From: Micrococcales bacterium 72-143 | GTDB taxonomy: Bacteria > Actinomycetota > Actinomycetes > Actinomycetales > Microbacteriaceae | DNA length: 64,000 nucleotides | Assembly (NCBI GenBank): GCA_001898835.1 | Contig: MKVM01000001.1 | Coordinates: 124,001 to 188,000 of the forward strand | Direction of reading: 5' to 3' | Shown: piece by piece, positions 35,488 to 44,812 of the stretch | Layout of the letters: every line of letters starts with the position of its first letter | Position numbering within the stretch: position 1 is the stretch's first letter | The notes under the pieces: model-generated | What the model saw: the letters and a program-made list of their open reading frames with translations, nothing else | Told to the model about the DNA's origin: nothing | The model's database searches: none | Made by a program: the position numbers and the translations under genes

Positions 35488-38400
35488 TGGGGTGGAACAA
35501 CCCGCCCGTGCCCTGGGCCGAGTTCGAGCGCACCCTCTCGGGCCGCCGCCCCGCGGAGGACGACGCGCACGACGGAGGCGACGGCCCCGCCTTCTCCCGC
35601 AAGCGCGGACCGTACGTCCCGCCGCGCGAGCTCGTGCGCGACCCCGATGCGCTCCCCTACGCCGAGCTGCACGCGCACTCGAGCTACAGCTTCCTCGACG
35701 GGGCGTCCTCGCCGGAGGAGCTGCTCGAGGAGGCCGAGCGTCTCGGCCTCAGCGCCCTGGCCCTCGTCGACCACGACACCTTCGCCGGGCTCGTGCGCTT
35801 CGCCGAGGCGGCCGAGAGCTCGAGCGTGGCGACGGTGTTCGGCGCCGAGCTCTCCCTCGGGCTGCGGGGCCCGCAGAACGGCGAGCCCGACCCCGAGGGC
35901 GAGCACCTGGTGGTGCTCGCCCGGGGCACCGAGGGCTACCACCGGCTCGCGCAGGCCCTCACCGAGGCGAACCTGCGCGGCGGCGAGAAGGGCCGCCCCG
36001 TCTACGAGCTCGGGCAGCTCGCCGCCGCAGCCGAGGGCCACTGGGCGGTGCTCACCGGATGCCGCAAGGGCGCCGTGCGGCAGGCCCTCGAGTCGGGCGG
36101 GGCGGATGCGGCGGGCCGGGCCCTCGACGAACTCGTCGCGCTGTTCGGGCCCGACGCCGTGCACGTCGAACTCATCGACCACGGCGACCCCCTCGACACC
36201 GACCGCAACGACGCGCTCGCCGAGCTGGCATCCGCGCGGGGGCTCCCCGTGCTCGCGACCGGCAACGTGCACTATGCGAGCCCCGACCGGCGCCACCTGG
36301 CCGCGGCCGTCGCCGCCGTGCGCGCCCGACGCAGCCTCGACGAGCTCGACGGCTGGCTTCCGGCCACCGGGGGCGCCCACCTGCGCTCCGGCCGCGAGAT
36401 GCGCGAGCGCTTCGCCCGCTACCCCGGCGCGATCGAGCACGGGCTCGAGCTCGCGGCGTCGCTCGCCTTCCCGCTGCGGCGTGCCAAGCCCGCGCTCCCC
36501 CGGCAGGAGGTGCCCGAGGGGCACACCCCCATGTCGTACCTGCGCGAGCTGGTCTGGGCGGGGGTGCCCGATCGCTACCCCGCGCTCGACGAGGCCGGTC
36601 GCGCGCGCATCGAGGCCGAGCTCGCCGTCATCGAGCAGAAGGACTTCCCCGGCTACTTCCTCATCGTGCACGACATCGTCGCCTTCGCCCGCAGCCAGGG
36701 CATCCTGTGCCAGGGGCGCGGCTCGGCCGCCAACTCGGCCGTCTGCTACCTGCTCGGCATCACCGCGGTCGACGCGATCCGCTACCGCCTGCCGTTCGAG
36801 CGCTTCCTCTCGAGCCTGCGCGACGAGGAGCCCGACATCGACGTCGACTTCGACTCCGACCGGCGCGAGGAGGTCATCCAGTGGGTGTACGGCAAGTACG
36901 GGCGCCGCCGTGCCGCCCAGGTCGCCAACGTCATCCAGTACCGCCCGAAGAACGCCGTGCGCGACATGGCGAAGGCGCTCGGCTACAGCCCCGGCCAGCA
37001 GGACGCGTGGTCGAAGCAGGTCGACGCGCACGCCTGGAACCTGGAGGCGGATGCCGTGGCCGACTCCGACATCCCGCGCCCCGTGCTCGAACTGGCTCGC
37101 GAGCTGCTCAAGGCGCCCCGGCACCTCGGCATCCACTCGGGCGGCATGGTGCTCACCGACCGGCCGGTGGGCGAGGTCGTGCCGATCGAGCACGCCCGCA
37201 TGGAGGATCGCACCGTCATCCAGTGGGACAAGGACGACGCCGCCTGGATGGGGCTCGTCAAGTTCGACCTGCTGGGCCTCGGCATGCTCGCCGCGCTGCA
37301 GCACTGCCTCGACCTCATCCGCGAGGCAACCGGGGAGGCGTGGGAGCTCGCGACCATCCCCAAGGAGGAGCCCGCCGTCTACGACATGCTGTGCCGCGCC
37401 GACTCGATCGGGGTCTTCCAGGTGGAGTCGCGGGCTCAGATGGGGCTTCTGCCGCGCCTGCAGCCGCGGAGGTTCTACGACCTCGTCGTGCAGATCGCGC
37501 TCGTGCGGCCGGGGCCCATCCAGGGCGGCGCCGTGCACCCCTTCGTGCGTCGCAAGCTGGGTCTGGAGCCCGTCGAGTACGCGCACCCGAAGCTCGAGCC
37601 GGTGCTCGAGCGCACCCTCGGGGTCCCCGTGTTCCAGGAGCAGCTCATGCAGATGGCGATGGCGGTCGGCGAGTGCTCGGGCGAGGACGCCGACCTGCTG
37701 CGGCGCGCGATGGGATCCAAGCGCGGGCACGAGCGCATCGACCGGTTGCGGAAGAAGCTCTACGCCGGCATGGCCTCGAACGGGCTCACGGGCGCTGCAG
37801 CCGACGACATCTACGCCAAGATCCAGGCATTCGCGAACTTCGGCTTCGCCGAGAGCCACTCGCTGAGCTTCGCGCTGCTCGTCTACGCGAGCTCGTGGAT
37901 CAAGCTGCACTATCCGGCCGCGTTCCTGGCCGGGCTGCTGCGGGCCCAGCCCATGGGCTTCTACTCCGCTGCCTCCCTCGCGGCCGACGCGCGGCGGCAC
38001 GGGGTGCGCGTGCTGCGGCCCGACATCCTGCGCTCCGGAGTGGATGCGGGGCTCGAGCCGCTCGAGGAGGGCGCGCCACCGTGCGCGACGGGCCTCGATC
38101 TATGCCTCGAGTGGAATCAACCGCATCCGGGCACCTTCGACCCGGAGGCGCCGGATGCCTCACGCTCCCATCGCCGTGACGGCGGCGTGGCCGTGCGGCT
38201 CGGGCTGGGCGCGGTGCGGGGTATCGGGATGACGCTCGCGAAACGCATCGTGGCCGACCGGGAGGCGGATGGCGCCTTCCGTGACATGGAGGACCTGGTG
38301 CGGCGCGTCGGGCTCACCACGGCGCAGCTCGAGTCGCTCGCGACCGCGGGCGCGTTCGAGCCGCTCGGGGTGTCGACGCGGGAGGCGCTGTGGCGGGCCG

Positions 38401-38891
38401 GCTCGGCGTCCGAGGATCGCGCCGAGTTCCTCCCCGGCACGGTCCTCGCCGTGCAGCCTCCGCTGTTCCCCGACCCGACGGCGTTCGAGACGCTCGCGGC
38501 CGACCTGTGGGCGACCGGCATCTCCCCCGACGACCACCCCGTGCGCCACCTCCGGCCGATCCTCGACACGCGGGGGGTGCTGAGCTCGGTGCAGCTGCGC
38601 ACCGCCGAGCCCGGCAGGCGCATCGAGGTGGCCGGCCTCGTGACACACCGCCAGCGGCCGGCCACGGCATCCGGCATCACCTTCATGAACCTCGAGGACG
38701 AGACGGGGCTCGTGAACGTCATCTGCGGCGCAGGGTTCTGGGCGCGTCACCGCCGGGTGGCCCGCGACGAGCCCGCGGTCATCGTGCGCGGCATCCTCGA
38801 GAGGAGCCCCGAGGGGGTCGTCAACGTGCTCGCCGACGGCATCGAGCCGTTGCGGGCGGGCGTGCCCCACCGCTCGCGCGACTTCCGCTGA
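35487..38891 (+). CDS. dnaE2: Error-prone DNA polymerase III alpha subunit DnaE2 (ImuC)
   Basis: 1134 aa. The PHP domain starts at AELHAHSSYSFLDGASSPEE, the palm has EPDIDVDFDSDRREEVIQWV, and the OB domain lies near the C-terminus (RIEVAGLVTHRQRPATASGI). It performs damage bypass and generates induced mutations with ImuA' and ImuB. The length and the insertion around residue 870-930 are normal for DnaE2. The ATG at 35487 overlaps the imuB TGA by one base. It has no separate promoter and is driven by the SOS promoter at 33900. Confidence 0.96.
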   Translation: MGWNNPPVPWAEFERTLSGRRPAEDDAHDGGDGPAFSRKRGPYVPPRELVRDPDALPYAELHAHSSYSFLDGASSPEELLEEAERLGLSALALVDHDTFAGLVRFAEAAESSSVATVFGAELSLGLRGPQNGEPDPEGEHLVVLARGTEGYHRLAQALTEANLRGGEKGRPVYELGQLAAAAEGHWAVLTGCRKGAVRQALESGGADAAGRALDELVALFGPDAVHVELIDHGDPLDTDRNDALAELASARGLPVLATGNVHYASPDRRHLAAAVAAVRARRSLDELDGWLPATGGAHLRSGREMRERFARYPGAIEHGLELAASLAFPLRRAKPALPRQEVPEGHTPMSYLRELVWAGVPDRYPALDEAGRARIEAELAVIEQKDFPGYFLIVHDIVAFARSQGILCQGRGSAANSAVCYLLGITAVDAIRYRLPFERFLSSLRDEEPDIDVDFDSDRREEVIQWVYGKYGRRRAAQVANVIQYRPKNAVRDMAKALGYSPGQQDAWSKQVDAHAWNLEADAVADSDIPRPVLELARELLKAPRHLGIHSGGMVLTDRPVGEVVPIEHARMEDRTVIQWDKDDAAWMGLVKFDLLGLGMLAALQHCLDLIREATGEAWELATIPKEEPAVYDMLCRADSIGVFQVESRAQMGLLPRLQPRRFYDLVVQIALVRPGPIQGGAVHPFVRRKLGLEPVEYAHPKLEPVLERTLGVPVFQEQLMQMAMAVGECSGEDADLLRRAMGSKRGHERIDRLRKKLYAGMASNGLTGAAADDIYAKIQAFANFGFAESHSLSFALLVYASSWIKLHYPAAFLAGLLRAQPMGFYSAASLAADARRHGVRVLRPDILRSGVDAGLEPLEEGAPPCATGLDLCLEWNQPHPGTFDPEAPDASRSHRRDGGVAVRLGLGAVRGIGMTLAKRIVADREADGAFRDMEDLVRRVGLTTAQLESLATAGAFEPLGVSTREALWRAGSASEDRAEFLPGTVLAVQPPLFPDPTAFETLAADLWATGISPDDHPVRHLRPILDTRGVLSSVQLRTAEPGRRIEVAGLVTHRQRPATASGITFMNLEDETGLVNVICGAGFWARHRRVARDEPAVIVRGILERSPEGVVNVLADGIEPLRAGVPHRSRDFR

Positions 38892-38900
38892 GTTGTCTGG

Positions 38901-38920
38901 CGCCGCGGTAATCCGCGGCG
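38901..38920 (+). terminator. Hairpin after dnaE2
   Basis: Perfect 8 bp GC stem, CGCCGCGG and CCGCGGCG, around TAAT, 9 nt after the stop. No U-tract follows. Confidence 0.6.
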
Positions 38921-38928
38921 CGTCGCTC

Positions 38929-38964
38929 GGCAGGTCAGCACGAGCGCGGTCGCGCCGACCTGCC
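38929..38964. repeat. Second inverted repeat after dnaE2
   Basis: GGCAGGTC and GACCTGCC, 8 bp arms, 20 nt apart. It lies between the convergent dnaE2 and aminotransferase genes and may help terminate transcription in either direction. Confidence 0.4.
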
Positions 38965-39017
38965 GTAGTACGTCGGGCAGACCGGTTGCGGTCCCCATCG
39001 CCCTGGGGCGCGATTGG

Positions 39018-40259
39018 TCAGGAGGTCAGTTCCGCTTCCGCGAGCAGCACGCAGGTCGCGAGGGCGTCGAGGGCGGCCTCGAGCTCCGCCTCCGGCGGGA
39101 GCGACGGGGCGATGCGGATGACGCGGTCGCGGGGGTCGTCGCCGTACGGGAACGCGGCGCCGGCGGGGGTCAGCGCGACGCCCGCCTCCTTCGCGAGCTG
39201 CACGGCGCGCGCGGCGGTGCCGTCGGGACCGTACAGGGTCACGAAGTAGCCGCCCTGCGGCTTCGTCCACTGCGCGTGGCCAGCGAGCCGCTCCGTGAGG
39301 ATGCGGTCGACGAGCGCGAACTTCGGGGCGAGCAGCTCGCGGTGCCGGCGCATGTGGGCGCGCACCCCCTCCGCGTCGCCGAAGAACCGCGCGTGGCGGA
39401 GCTGGTTCAGCTTGTCGGGGCCGATCGTCTGCACGGAGCTGTGCGTGCGGAACCAGGCGACGTTGGCCGGGCTCGAGGCGAAGAACGACACCCCGGCGCC
39501 CGCCTGCGTCATCTTGGAGGTCGACGCGTACACGAACACCCGGTCCGGGTTGCCGGCCTCGGCGGCGAGGCCGAGGATGTCGAGCGGCGCCGGCTCGGAC
39601 TCGGTGAGGTGGTGCCAGCCGTAGGCGTTGTCCCAGAAGATGCGGAAGTCGGATGCGGCGGGCAGCGACACGAGCGTGCGCGCCGTCGCCTCGTCGATGA
39701 CCGCGCCCGTGGGGTTCGCGTACATCGGCACGAGCCACATGCCGCGCACCGCGGGGTCGGCGAGGTGCTGCTCGATGGCCGCGAGGTCGAGCGAGCCGTC
39801 CTCCTGGTACGGGACCGGGATCATCCGCACGCCGAGCGCCTCGGTCACCGCGAAGTGGCGGTCGTAGCCGGGCGAGGGGCAGAGGAACGCGACGTCCTGG
39901 CCGATCCACGGCTCGCCCCCCGCGACGCCGTGCAGCAGCGCGTGGACGACCGTGTCGTGCATGAGCTGGAGGCTCGCGTTGTTGCCGGCGAGCAGCTGGT
40001 CGACGGGGATGCCGAGCAGCTCGGCGAAGATGGCCCGCAGCTCGGGCACGCCGTCCGTTCCGCCGTAGTTGCGCAGGTCGGTGCCGGCGGCGTCGCGGTA
40101 GTCGTCCGACAGGTCGATGCCGAGCAGCGCGTTCGAGAGGTCGAGCTGCGCCGCGGAGGGCTTGCCGCGGGTGAGGTCGAGGGAGAGACCGCGTGCGCGG
40201 AGGGCGTCGTACTCGGCGCGCAGCGTCTCGAGCCGGGAGCTCTCGAGGGTCGAAGACAT
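39018..40259 (-). CDS. Aspartate aminotransferase (subgroup Ic, AspT-like)
   Basis: 413 aa PLP enzyme. It belongs to the class I fold but to the distinct group typified by Corynebacterium glutamicum AspT, converting aspartate and 2-oxoglutarate to oxaloacetate and glutamate. Marks: LSLDLTRGKPSAAQLDLS at the N-terminus, RNYGGTDGVPELR, the PMYANPTG loop, and the PLP lysine in YASTSKMTQAGAG. The C-terminal RVIRIAPSLPP holds the substrate-carboxylate Arg. ATG at 40259 follows TAGCGT by 6 nt. The exact substrate is inferred. Confidence 0.88.
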   Translation of the reverse strand: MSSTLESSRLETLRAEYDALRARGLSLDLTRGKPSAAQLDLSNALLGIDLSDDYRDAAGTDLRNYGGTDGVPELRAIFAELLGIPVDQLLAGNNASLQLMHDTVVHALLHGVAGGEPWIGQDVAFLCPSPGYDRHFAVTEALGVRMIPVPYQEDGSLDLAAIEQHLADPAVRGMWLVPMYANPTGAVIDEATARTLVSLPAASDFRIFWDNAYGWHHLTESEPAPLDILGLAAEAGNPDRVFVYASTSKMTQAGAGVSFFASSPANVAWFRTHSSVQTIGPDKLNQLRHARFFGDAEGVRAHMRRHRELLAPKFALVDRILTERLAGHAQWTKPQGGYFVTLYGPDGTAARAVQLAKEAGVALTPAGAAFPYGDDPRDRVIRIAPSLPPEAELEAALDALATCVLLAEAELTS

Positions 40260-40352
40260 GGCTCAACGCTACCCGCGTTCGCGTGCCGCGCACGGCATCA
40301 TCCGTCCCCCGTCCTCTCTCTCCCCTTCCCCCGTCCGCCGCCCCCCCGAGGG

Positions 40353-40436
40353 CCAGAAATGCAGGAGAGTCCTCGGCGGAGGTCCGGAGATACGGCCTCT
40401 GCGGGGTATGACGGCGAGAAACTCCTGCATTTCTGG
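40353..40436. repeat. Long-armed inverted repeat between helicase and aminotransferase genes
   Basis: Arms CCAGAAATGCAGGAG and CTCCTGCATTTCTGG (15 bp, perfect) with a 54 nt spacer that contains an internal CCTC/GAGG mini-hairpin. It is less GC-rich than its surroundings. Possibly a terminator for the helicase gene or a small mobile-like repeat; no target duplication is obvious. Confidence 0.6.
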
Positions 40437-40482
40437 GGGTGAACGGCCGGGGTCGAACGGCTGGGATCGGGGCTGAGCGGCG

Positions 40483-42285
40483 TCAGGCCGATCCGAGGCG
40501 GCGGCGCAGCAGGTCGATGCGCGCCTGCAGCTGCGCGACGGTGCAGCGGGCCACCTCCGGGCCACCGCACATCCGCCGCACCTCGGCGTGCACCTGCGCG
40601 TGCGTCTGCCCCGTGCCGCGCGCGTGGATGCTGACGAGGCTGTTGAGCAGCCGGCGCTGCTCGCTGAGGGTGCGGTGCAGCGGCTGCGGCTGCGTCTCCT
40701 CCTCGCCGCGCTCGGCGCGCTCCTCGGCACGTCGCGCCTGGCGCCGTTGGCGGTGCTTCAGCAGCTCCGACACCTGCTCGGGGTCGAGGAGGCCGGGGAT
40801 GCCGATGAAGTCCCACTCCTCGGGGCTGCCGGGTGTCGCGAGGGCGCCGTACTCGTGCCCATCGAACATCGCCTTCTCGAAGGTCGCGATGGAGGCGAGC
40901 GCCTGCCACTCGAACTCGTCGGCGAGCTCCGCGGAGGTCTCCTCCTGCCGGTTGGCGTCGTCGAGGAGAGCGTCTTCCAGCAGCGCGCCCTCGGGCGTCT
41001 CGCGGTCGAGGGCGTGGTCGCGTTCGCGCTCGAGCTCGGCTCCAAGCCGCAGCAGCACGGGCACGCTCGGCAGGAACACCGTCGCGAGCTCGCCGCGCCG
41101 CCTGGCGCGCACGAAGCGGCCGATCGCCTGGGCGAAGTAGAGGGGGGTCGAGGCGCTCGTCGCGTACACCCCGACGCACAGCCGCGGCACGTCGACGCCC
41201 TCCGACACCATCCGCACCGCGACCATCCAGCGCTGGGTGCCCTCCGCGAAGGCCGCGATGCGCTCCCCGGAGCCGGCGTCGTCCGAGAGCACCACGACGG
41301 GAGGGGTACCGGTGAGCTCGGTGAGGATGGTCGCGTAGGCGCGTGCCGCGGCCTGGTCGGTCGCGATCACGAGACCCCCGGCGTCCGGGATGTGCTGGCG
41401 CACCTCGCGGAGGCGCCGGTCGGCAGCGGAGAGCACGGCCGGCATCCAGTCGCCGCCGGGGTCGAGGGCGGTGCGCCAGGCCTGGGCGGTCACGTCCTGC
41501 GTGTCGTCCTGGCCGAGGGCGGCCTCCATCTCGTCGCCGGCGCGCGTGCGCCAGCGCATCGAGCCCGCGTAGCTGAGGAACACCACGGGCCGCACGACGC
41601 CGTCCGCGAGGGCGCGCCCGTAGCCGTAGGCGTAGTCGGTCTGCGACAGCCGGATGCCGCGCTCGTCGCGCGCGTAGCGCACGAACGGGATGGGCGAGGT
41701 GTCGCTGCGGAACGGCGTGCCGGTGAGCGAGAGCCGCCGCTCGGCGCCCTCGAACGCCTCCCGCACGGCGTCACCCCAGCTAAGGGCGTCGCCCGCGTGG
41801 TGCACCTCGTCGAGGATGACGAGGGTGCGCCCGGAGTTCGTGAGCTCGCGGTGCAGGCTCGCGCGCACGGCGACGGCGGCGTAGGTCACGACGACCCCGT
41901 GGAACTGCCGCGACTCGCGCCCGTACCGGTTGCTGAACCGCGGGTCGAGCCGGATGCCGGCGCGGTGCGCCGCATCCGCCCACTGCACCTTGAGGTGCTC
42001 CGTGGGGGCGACGACGGTGATGCGGTCGACGATGCGGCGCTGCAGGAGCTCGGATGCGAGGCGCAGCGCGAAGGTCGTCTTGCCGGCGCCGGGGGTGGCC
42101 GAGACGAGGAAGTCGCGTCGGCTCGCGGGATTCGCCGCCGGGTCGAAGTAGGCGGTGAGCGCCTCCTCCTGCCAGGCCCGCAGCTTGCCCGCGGTGCCCC
42201 ACGCGGCGCGCTCGGGGAAGCTCGGGGGGAGGTGATCGGCGGCTGCCGTCGCGCGGAACACGCGCTCCCCCGATACCTCGCTCAC
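40483..42285 (-). CDS. DEAD/DEAH-box superfamily 2 helicase
   Basis: 600 aa. Motif I SATPGAGKTTFALRLA (about residue 65), motif II VILDEVHH, motif III SLTGTPFR and motif VI QAIGRFVRARRRG. The C-terminal part (about 440-600) is charged and contains EERAERGEEETQPQ. It resembles restriction-type or XPB-like DNA/RNA translocases of actinobacteria; its biological role is not known. GTG at 42285 lies 8 nt after TACGCT. The dinB stop is only 30 nt upstream, so the two may form a unit. Confidence 0.88.
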   Translation of the reverse strand: MSEVSGERVFRATAAADHLPPSFPERAAWGTAGKLRAWQEEALTAYFDPAANPASRRDFLVSATPGAGKTTFALRLASELLQRRIVDRITVVAPTEHLKVQWADAAHRAGIRLDPRFSNRYGRESRQFHGVVVTYAAVAVRASLHRELTNSGRTLVILDEVHHAGDALSWGDAVREAFEGAERRLSLTGTPFRSDTSPIPFVRYARDERGIRLSQTDYAYGYGRALADGVVRPVVFLSYAGSMRWRTRAGDEMEAALGQDDTQDVTAQAWRTALDPGGDWMPAVLSAADRRLREVRQHIPDAGGLVIATDQAAARAYATILTELTGTPPVVVLSDDAGSGERIAAFAEGTQRWMVAVRMVSEGVDVPRLCVGVYATSASTPLYFAQAIGRFVRARRRGELATVFLPSVPVLLRLGAELERERDHALDRETPEGALLEDALLDDANRQEETSAELADEFEWQALASIATFEKAMFDGHEYGALATPGSPEEWDFIGIPGLLDPEQVSELLKHRQRRQARRAEERAERGEEETQPQPLHRTLSEQRRLLNSLVSIHARGTGQTHAQVHAEVRRMCGGPEVARCTVAQLQARIDLLRRRLGSA

Positions 42286-42315
42286 TCGACAGAAGCGTAG
42301 TCGCGGCCGCGGACG

Positions 42316-43557
42316 TCAGTCGTCGCCGTGGCCGAAGCGGCGCCGCACGGCGGGCTTCAGCAGTGCCGCCGGGCGTACCGCGCCCACGCCGAAGCGTTCG
42401 GCGATCGCGTCGACCGCCTGCTCGGCCTCCCGCCAGTCTCCGTCGTCGTCCCAGAGGCCGAGCGCCGCGACGTCGCCCGTGAGCTGCTCGGCGCGCACGC
42501 CGATGAGCCGCACGGGGCGGCGGGAGGTGTTGGCCTGGTCGTAGAGCTTGCGCGCCTCCTCGTAGATGCGCCTGCCGAGGTCGGTCGGCTCGGCGAGGGT
42601 GCGCGAGCGGCTGATGGTCGTGAAGTCGTCGAAGCGGAGCTTGATCGCCACCGTGCGGCCCGTGACGCCCGCGCGTCGCAGCCGCTGGCCGACCCCGTCG
42701 GCGAGCTGCAGCAGCACGCGGTGCAGCTCGGCGGGGTCGGTGCGGTCGGTCTCGAACGTGGTCTCGTGGCCGATCGACTTCTCCTCGTGCCCCGGGGTGA
42801 CCTGACGCGGGTCGCGTCCCCACGCGAGCTCGTGCAGCCGCTCGGCCCCCGCGTCGCCGATCGCCCGCCGCAGCATCTCGTGCGGCGCGTGCGCGAGGTC
42901 GCCCACGGTGCGCAGCCCGAGGCGCACGAGCACCTCCTCGCTCTTGCCGCCGACGCCCCACAGCGCGGAGACCGGCAGCGGATGCAGGAACTCGACGGTG
43001 CGGGCGGCGGGCACCACGAGCAGCCCGTCGGGCTTGGCGCGGCTCGAGGCGAGCTTGGCGACGAACTTGGTGGATGCGGCCCCCGCGGAGCAGCGCAGCC
43101 CCGTCTCGCTGAACACCCGCTCGCGGAGCGCGGTGCCGATCGTCCACGAGCCGCCGAGCAGCCGGCGCGCGCCCGCGACGTCGAGGAAGGCCTCGTCGAC
43201 GCTCAGCTGCTCGACGTGCGGCGTGATGTCGCCGAGGATCGCCATGACCCGGCGCGAGTAGTGGGCGTACCGCTCGAAGTGGGGTTCGAGCACGACGGCG
43301 TGCGGGCAGCGACGCAGCGCGAGGGCCATCGGCATCGCCGAGTTCACGCCGTAGCGCCGCGCCTCGTAGGTGGCGGCGGTGACGACGGAGCGCTGCGAGC
43401 GGTGCCCCACGATGACCGGCTTGCCGATCAGCTCGGGCCGGTCCAGCAGCTCCACGGATGCGAAGAAGGCGTCCATGTCGACGTGCATGATGTGGGCTGC
43501 CGGGTCGTCGACGGGGTCCGCGCTCACCTGGCGCGTCGACCCGTCCTGCTTGCTCAC
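42316..43557 (-). CDS. dinB: DNA polymerase IV
   Basis: 413 aa Y-family translesion polymerase. The catalytic motifs are intact: HVDMDAFFASVE (first Asp) and QLSVDEAFLDVAG (Asp-Glu pair). A helix-hairpin-helix (ALWGVGGKSEEVLVRLGL) and a C-terminal little-finger domain follow. The GTG start at 43557 has CAGGAT 6 nt upstream and no LexA box could be found there. In contrast to imuB it is therefore probably an active polymerase outside direct SOS control. Confidence 0.94.
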   Translation of the reverse strand: MSKQDGSTRQVSADPVDDPAAHIMHVDMDAFFASVELLDRPELIGKPVIVGHRSQRSVVTAATYEARRYGVNSAMPMALALRRCPHAVVLEPHFERYAHYSRRVMAILGDITPHVEQLSVDEAFLDVAGARRLLGGSWTIGTALRERVFSETGLRCSAGAASTKFVAKLASSRAKPDGLLVVPAARTVEFLHPLPVSALWGVGGKSEEVLVRLGLRTVGDLAHAPHEMLRRAIGDAGAERLHELAWGRDPRQVTPGHEEKSIGHETTFETDRTDPAELHRVLLQLADGVGQRLRRAGVTGRTVAIKLRFDDFTTISRSRTLAEPTDLGRRIYEEARKLYDQANTSRRPVRLIGVRAEQLTGDVAALGLWDDDGDWREAEQAVDAIAERFGVGAVRPAALLKPAVRRRFGHGDD

Positions 43558-43602
43558 GCGCTCATCCTGTCATCGACGGCCGACCCCGGAGTGGGAACGC
43601 GG

Positions 43603-43633
43603 GAGCCCGCCACGCGCGCTGCGTGGCGGGCTC
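43603..43633 (-). terminator. Terminator hairpin after the GlsB-type gene
   Basis: Perfect 13 bp stem, GAGCCCGCCACGC and GCGTGGCGGGCTC, around 5 nt. It separates the membrane-protein gene (stop at 43647) from dinB. Confidence 0.82.
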
Positions 43634-43646
43634 TCGGCGAGGCGCC

Positions 43647-43910
43647 TCAGGCTCGCTTGCGCCCGAAGATGAGGCCCCAGATCAGCAGCACGATGATCGA
43701 CCCGCCGATCGCGAGGAGCCAGGTGCGCCAATCCCAGAACTCTTGAAGGCCGACGTTGAAGAGCGCCGACCCGATCCAGCCGCCGAGGAGCGCGCCGACG
43801 ATGCCCAGGAGGAGCGTCACGATCCAGCCGCCGCCCTGCTTGCCGGGCAGGATGAGCTTCGCGATGGCACCGGCGATGAGGCCGAGCACGATCCAACCGA
43901 GGATTCCCAT
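43647..43910 (-). CDS. GlsB/YeaQ/YmgE-family stress membrane protein
   Basis: 87 aa with three transmembrane helices and the family pattern MGILGWIVLGLIAGAIAKLI, then GGGWIVTLLLGIVGALLGG. Such proteins are small and stress-induced in other bacteria; their function is unresolved. ATG at 43910 is preceded by AAAGGAGTG, a strong ribosome-binding site. Divergent from the SGNH hydrolase gene over about 110 nt. Confidence 0.9.
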   Translation of the reverse strand: MGILGWIVLGLIAGAIAKLILPGKQGGGWIVTLLLGIVGALLGGWIGSALFNVGLQEFWDWRTWLLAIGGSIIVLLIWGLIFGRKRA

Positions 43911-44018
43911 GGGTCACTCCTTTTCCGTCGGCCCTCGTCCGGGGGTGCCGACGCGTTCCACTCAATCCCGCGCGGCGCCGTCCGGCAAGACCCTGGCGGA
44001 ATGAGGCATCCTGGTGAT

Positions 44019-44801
44019 ATGGCCGAGCAGCACCCCTGGCGTCGCTACGTCGCGATCGGAGACTCGTTCACCGAGGGCATCGGCGACCCTGAGCCGCGCG
44101 TGCCCGGCGGCAACCGCGGATGGGCGGACCGCGTCGCCGAGGTGCTCGACGCCCAGGTCGACGACTTCGCGTACGCGAACCTCGCCATCCGGGGGCGCCT
44201 CCTGCAGCAGATCCTCGACGAGCAGGTGGAGCCCGCGCTCGAGCTGCGACCCGACCTCATCACGATCTCGGCGGGCGGCAACGACATCATCCGCCCCGGC
44301 ACCGACCCCGACGAGGTCGCCGGGAGGCTCGAGGGCGGCATCGCACGGCTCCGCGCCGACGGCGCGACGGTCGTGCTGTTCAACGGGCCGGACATCGGCG
44401 GGACTCCCGTACTCGGCCGCATCCGGGGCAAGGTCGCCATCTACAACGAGAACCTGCACTACATCGCGAAGACGCATGACGCGATCGTCGCCGACATGTG
44501 GGCGCTGCGGGAGCTCGCCGACCCGCGGATGTGGGCGCCCGACCGGCTGCACTTCTCCCCCACCGGGCACCACACGATCGCGCGGATGGTGCTCGACGCC
44601 CTGGGCGTGGAGAACGAGCTGGAGCCGCACCGGCCGGAGCCACTGCCCGCCGTTCCGTGGCGACAGGCACGCATCGACGACATCGTCTGGGCGCGCGAGT
44701 ACTTCGGCCCCTGGATCCTGCGTCGCATCCGCGGAACCTCCTCGGGCGACGGCATCACCCCCAAGCGCCCCGCCGCAGAGCGCGTCGCCCGCGACGACTG
44801 A
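44019..44801 (+). CDS. SGNH/GDSL-family hydrolase
   Basis: 260 aa lipase/esterase-fold enzyme. Block I AIGDSFTEGIGD (Ser), block II LAIRGRLL, block III SAGGNDI (Asn) and block V DRLHFSPTGH (Asp-x-x-His) are all there. No signal peptide, so it is cytoplasmic. Likely an esterase or deacylase of unknown substrate. The ATG at 44019 lies 6 nt after CATCCT. Its end is followed by the hairpin at 44813-44871. Confidence 0.88.
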   Translation: MAEQHPWRRYVAIGDSFTEGIGDPEPRVPGGNRGWADRVAEVLDAQVDDFAYANLAIRGRLLQQILDEQVEPALELRPDLITISAGGNDIIRPGTDPDEVAGRLEGGIARLRADGATVVLFNGPDIGGTPVLGRIRGKVAIYNENLHYIAKTHDAIVADMWALRELADPRMWAPDRLHFSPTGHHTIARMVLDALGVENELEPHRPEPLPAVPWRQARIDDIVWAREYFGPWILRRIRGTSSGDGITPKRPAAERVARDD

Positions 44802-44812
44802 CCCTTCCCCCG

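Noticed and set aside
35205-38000. Very long open frames on the strand opposite dnaE2 and imuB, and on many other genes
   Set aside because: They are complement frames of strongly conserved coding genes in DNA of very high GC, rich in Arg/Ala/Pro and without recognisable domains.
40483-43557. Helicase plus dinB as a phage-defence pair
   Set aside because: The SF2 helicase resembles housekeeping translocases widespread in actinobacteria, and no nuclease or other defence partner is adjacent.
43558-43646. SOS box upstream of dinB
   Set aside because: No GAAC-N4-GTTC is present in the promoter interval; only a CAGGAT -10-like element.
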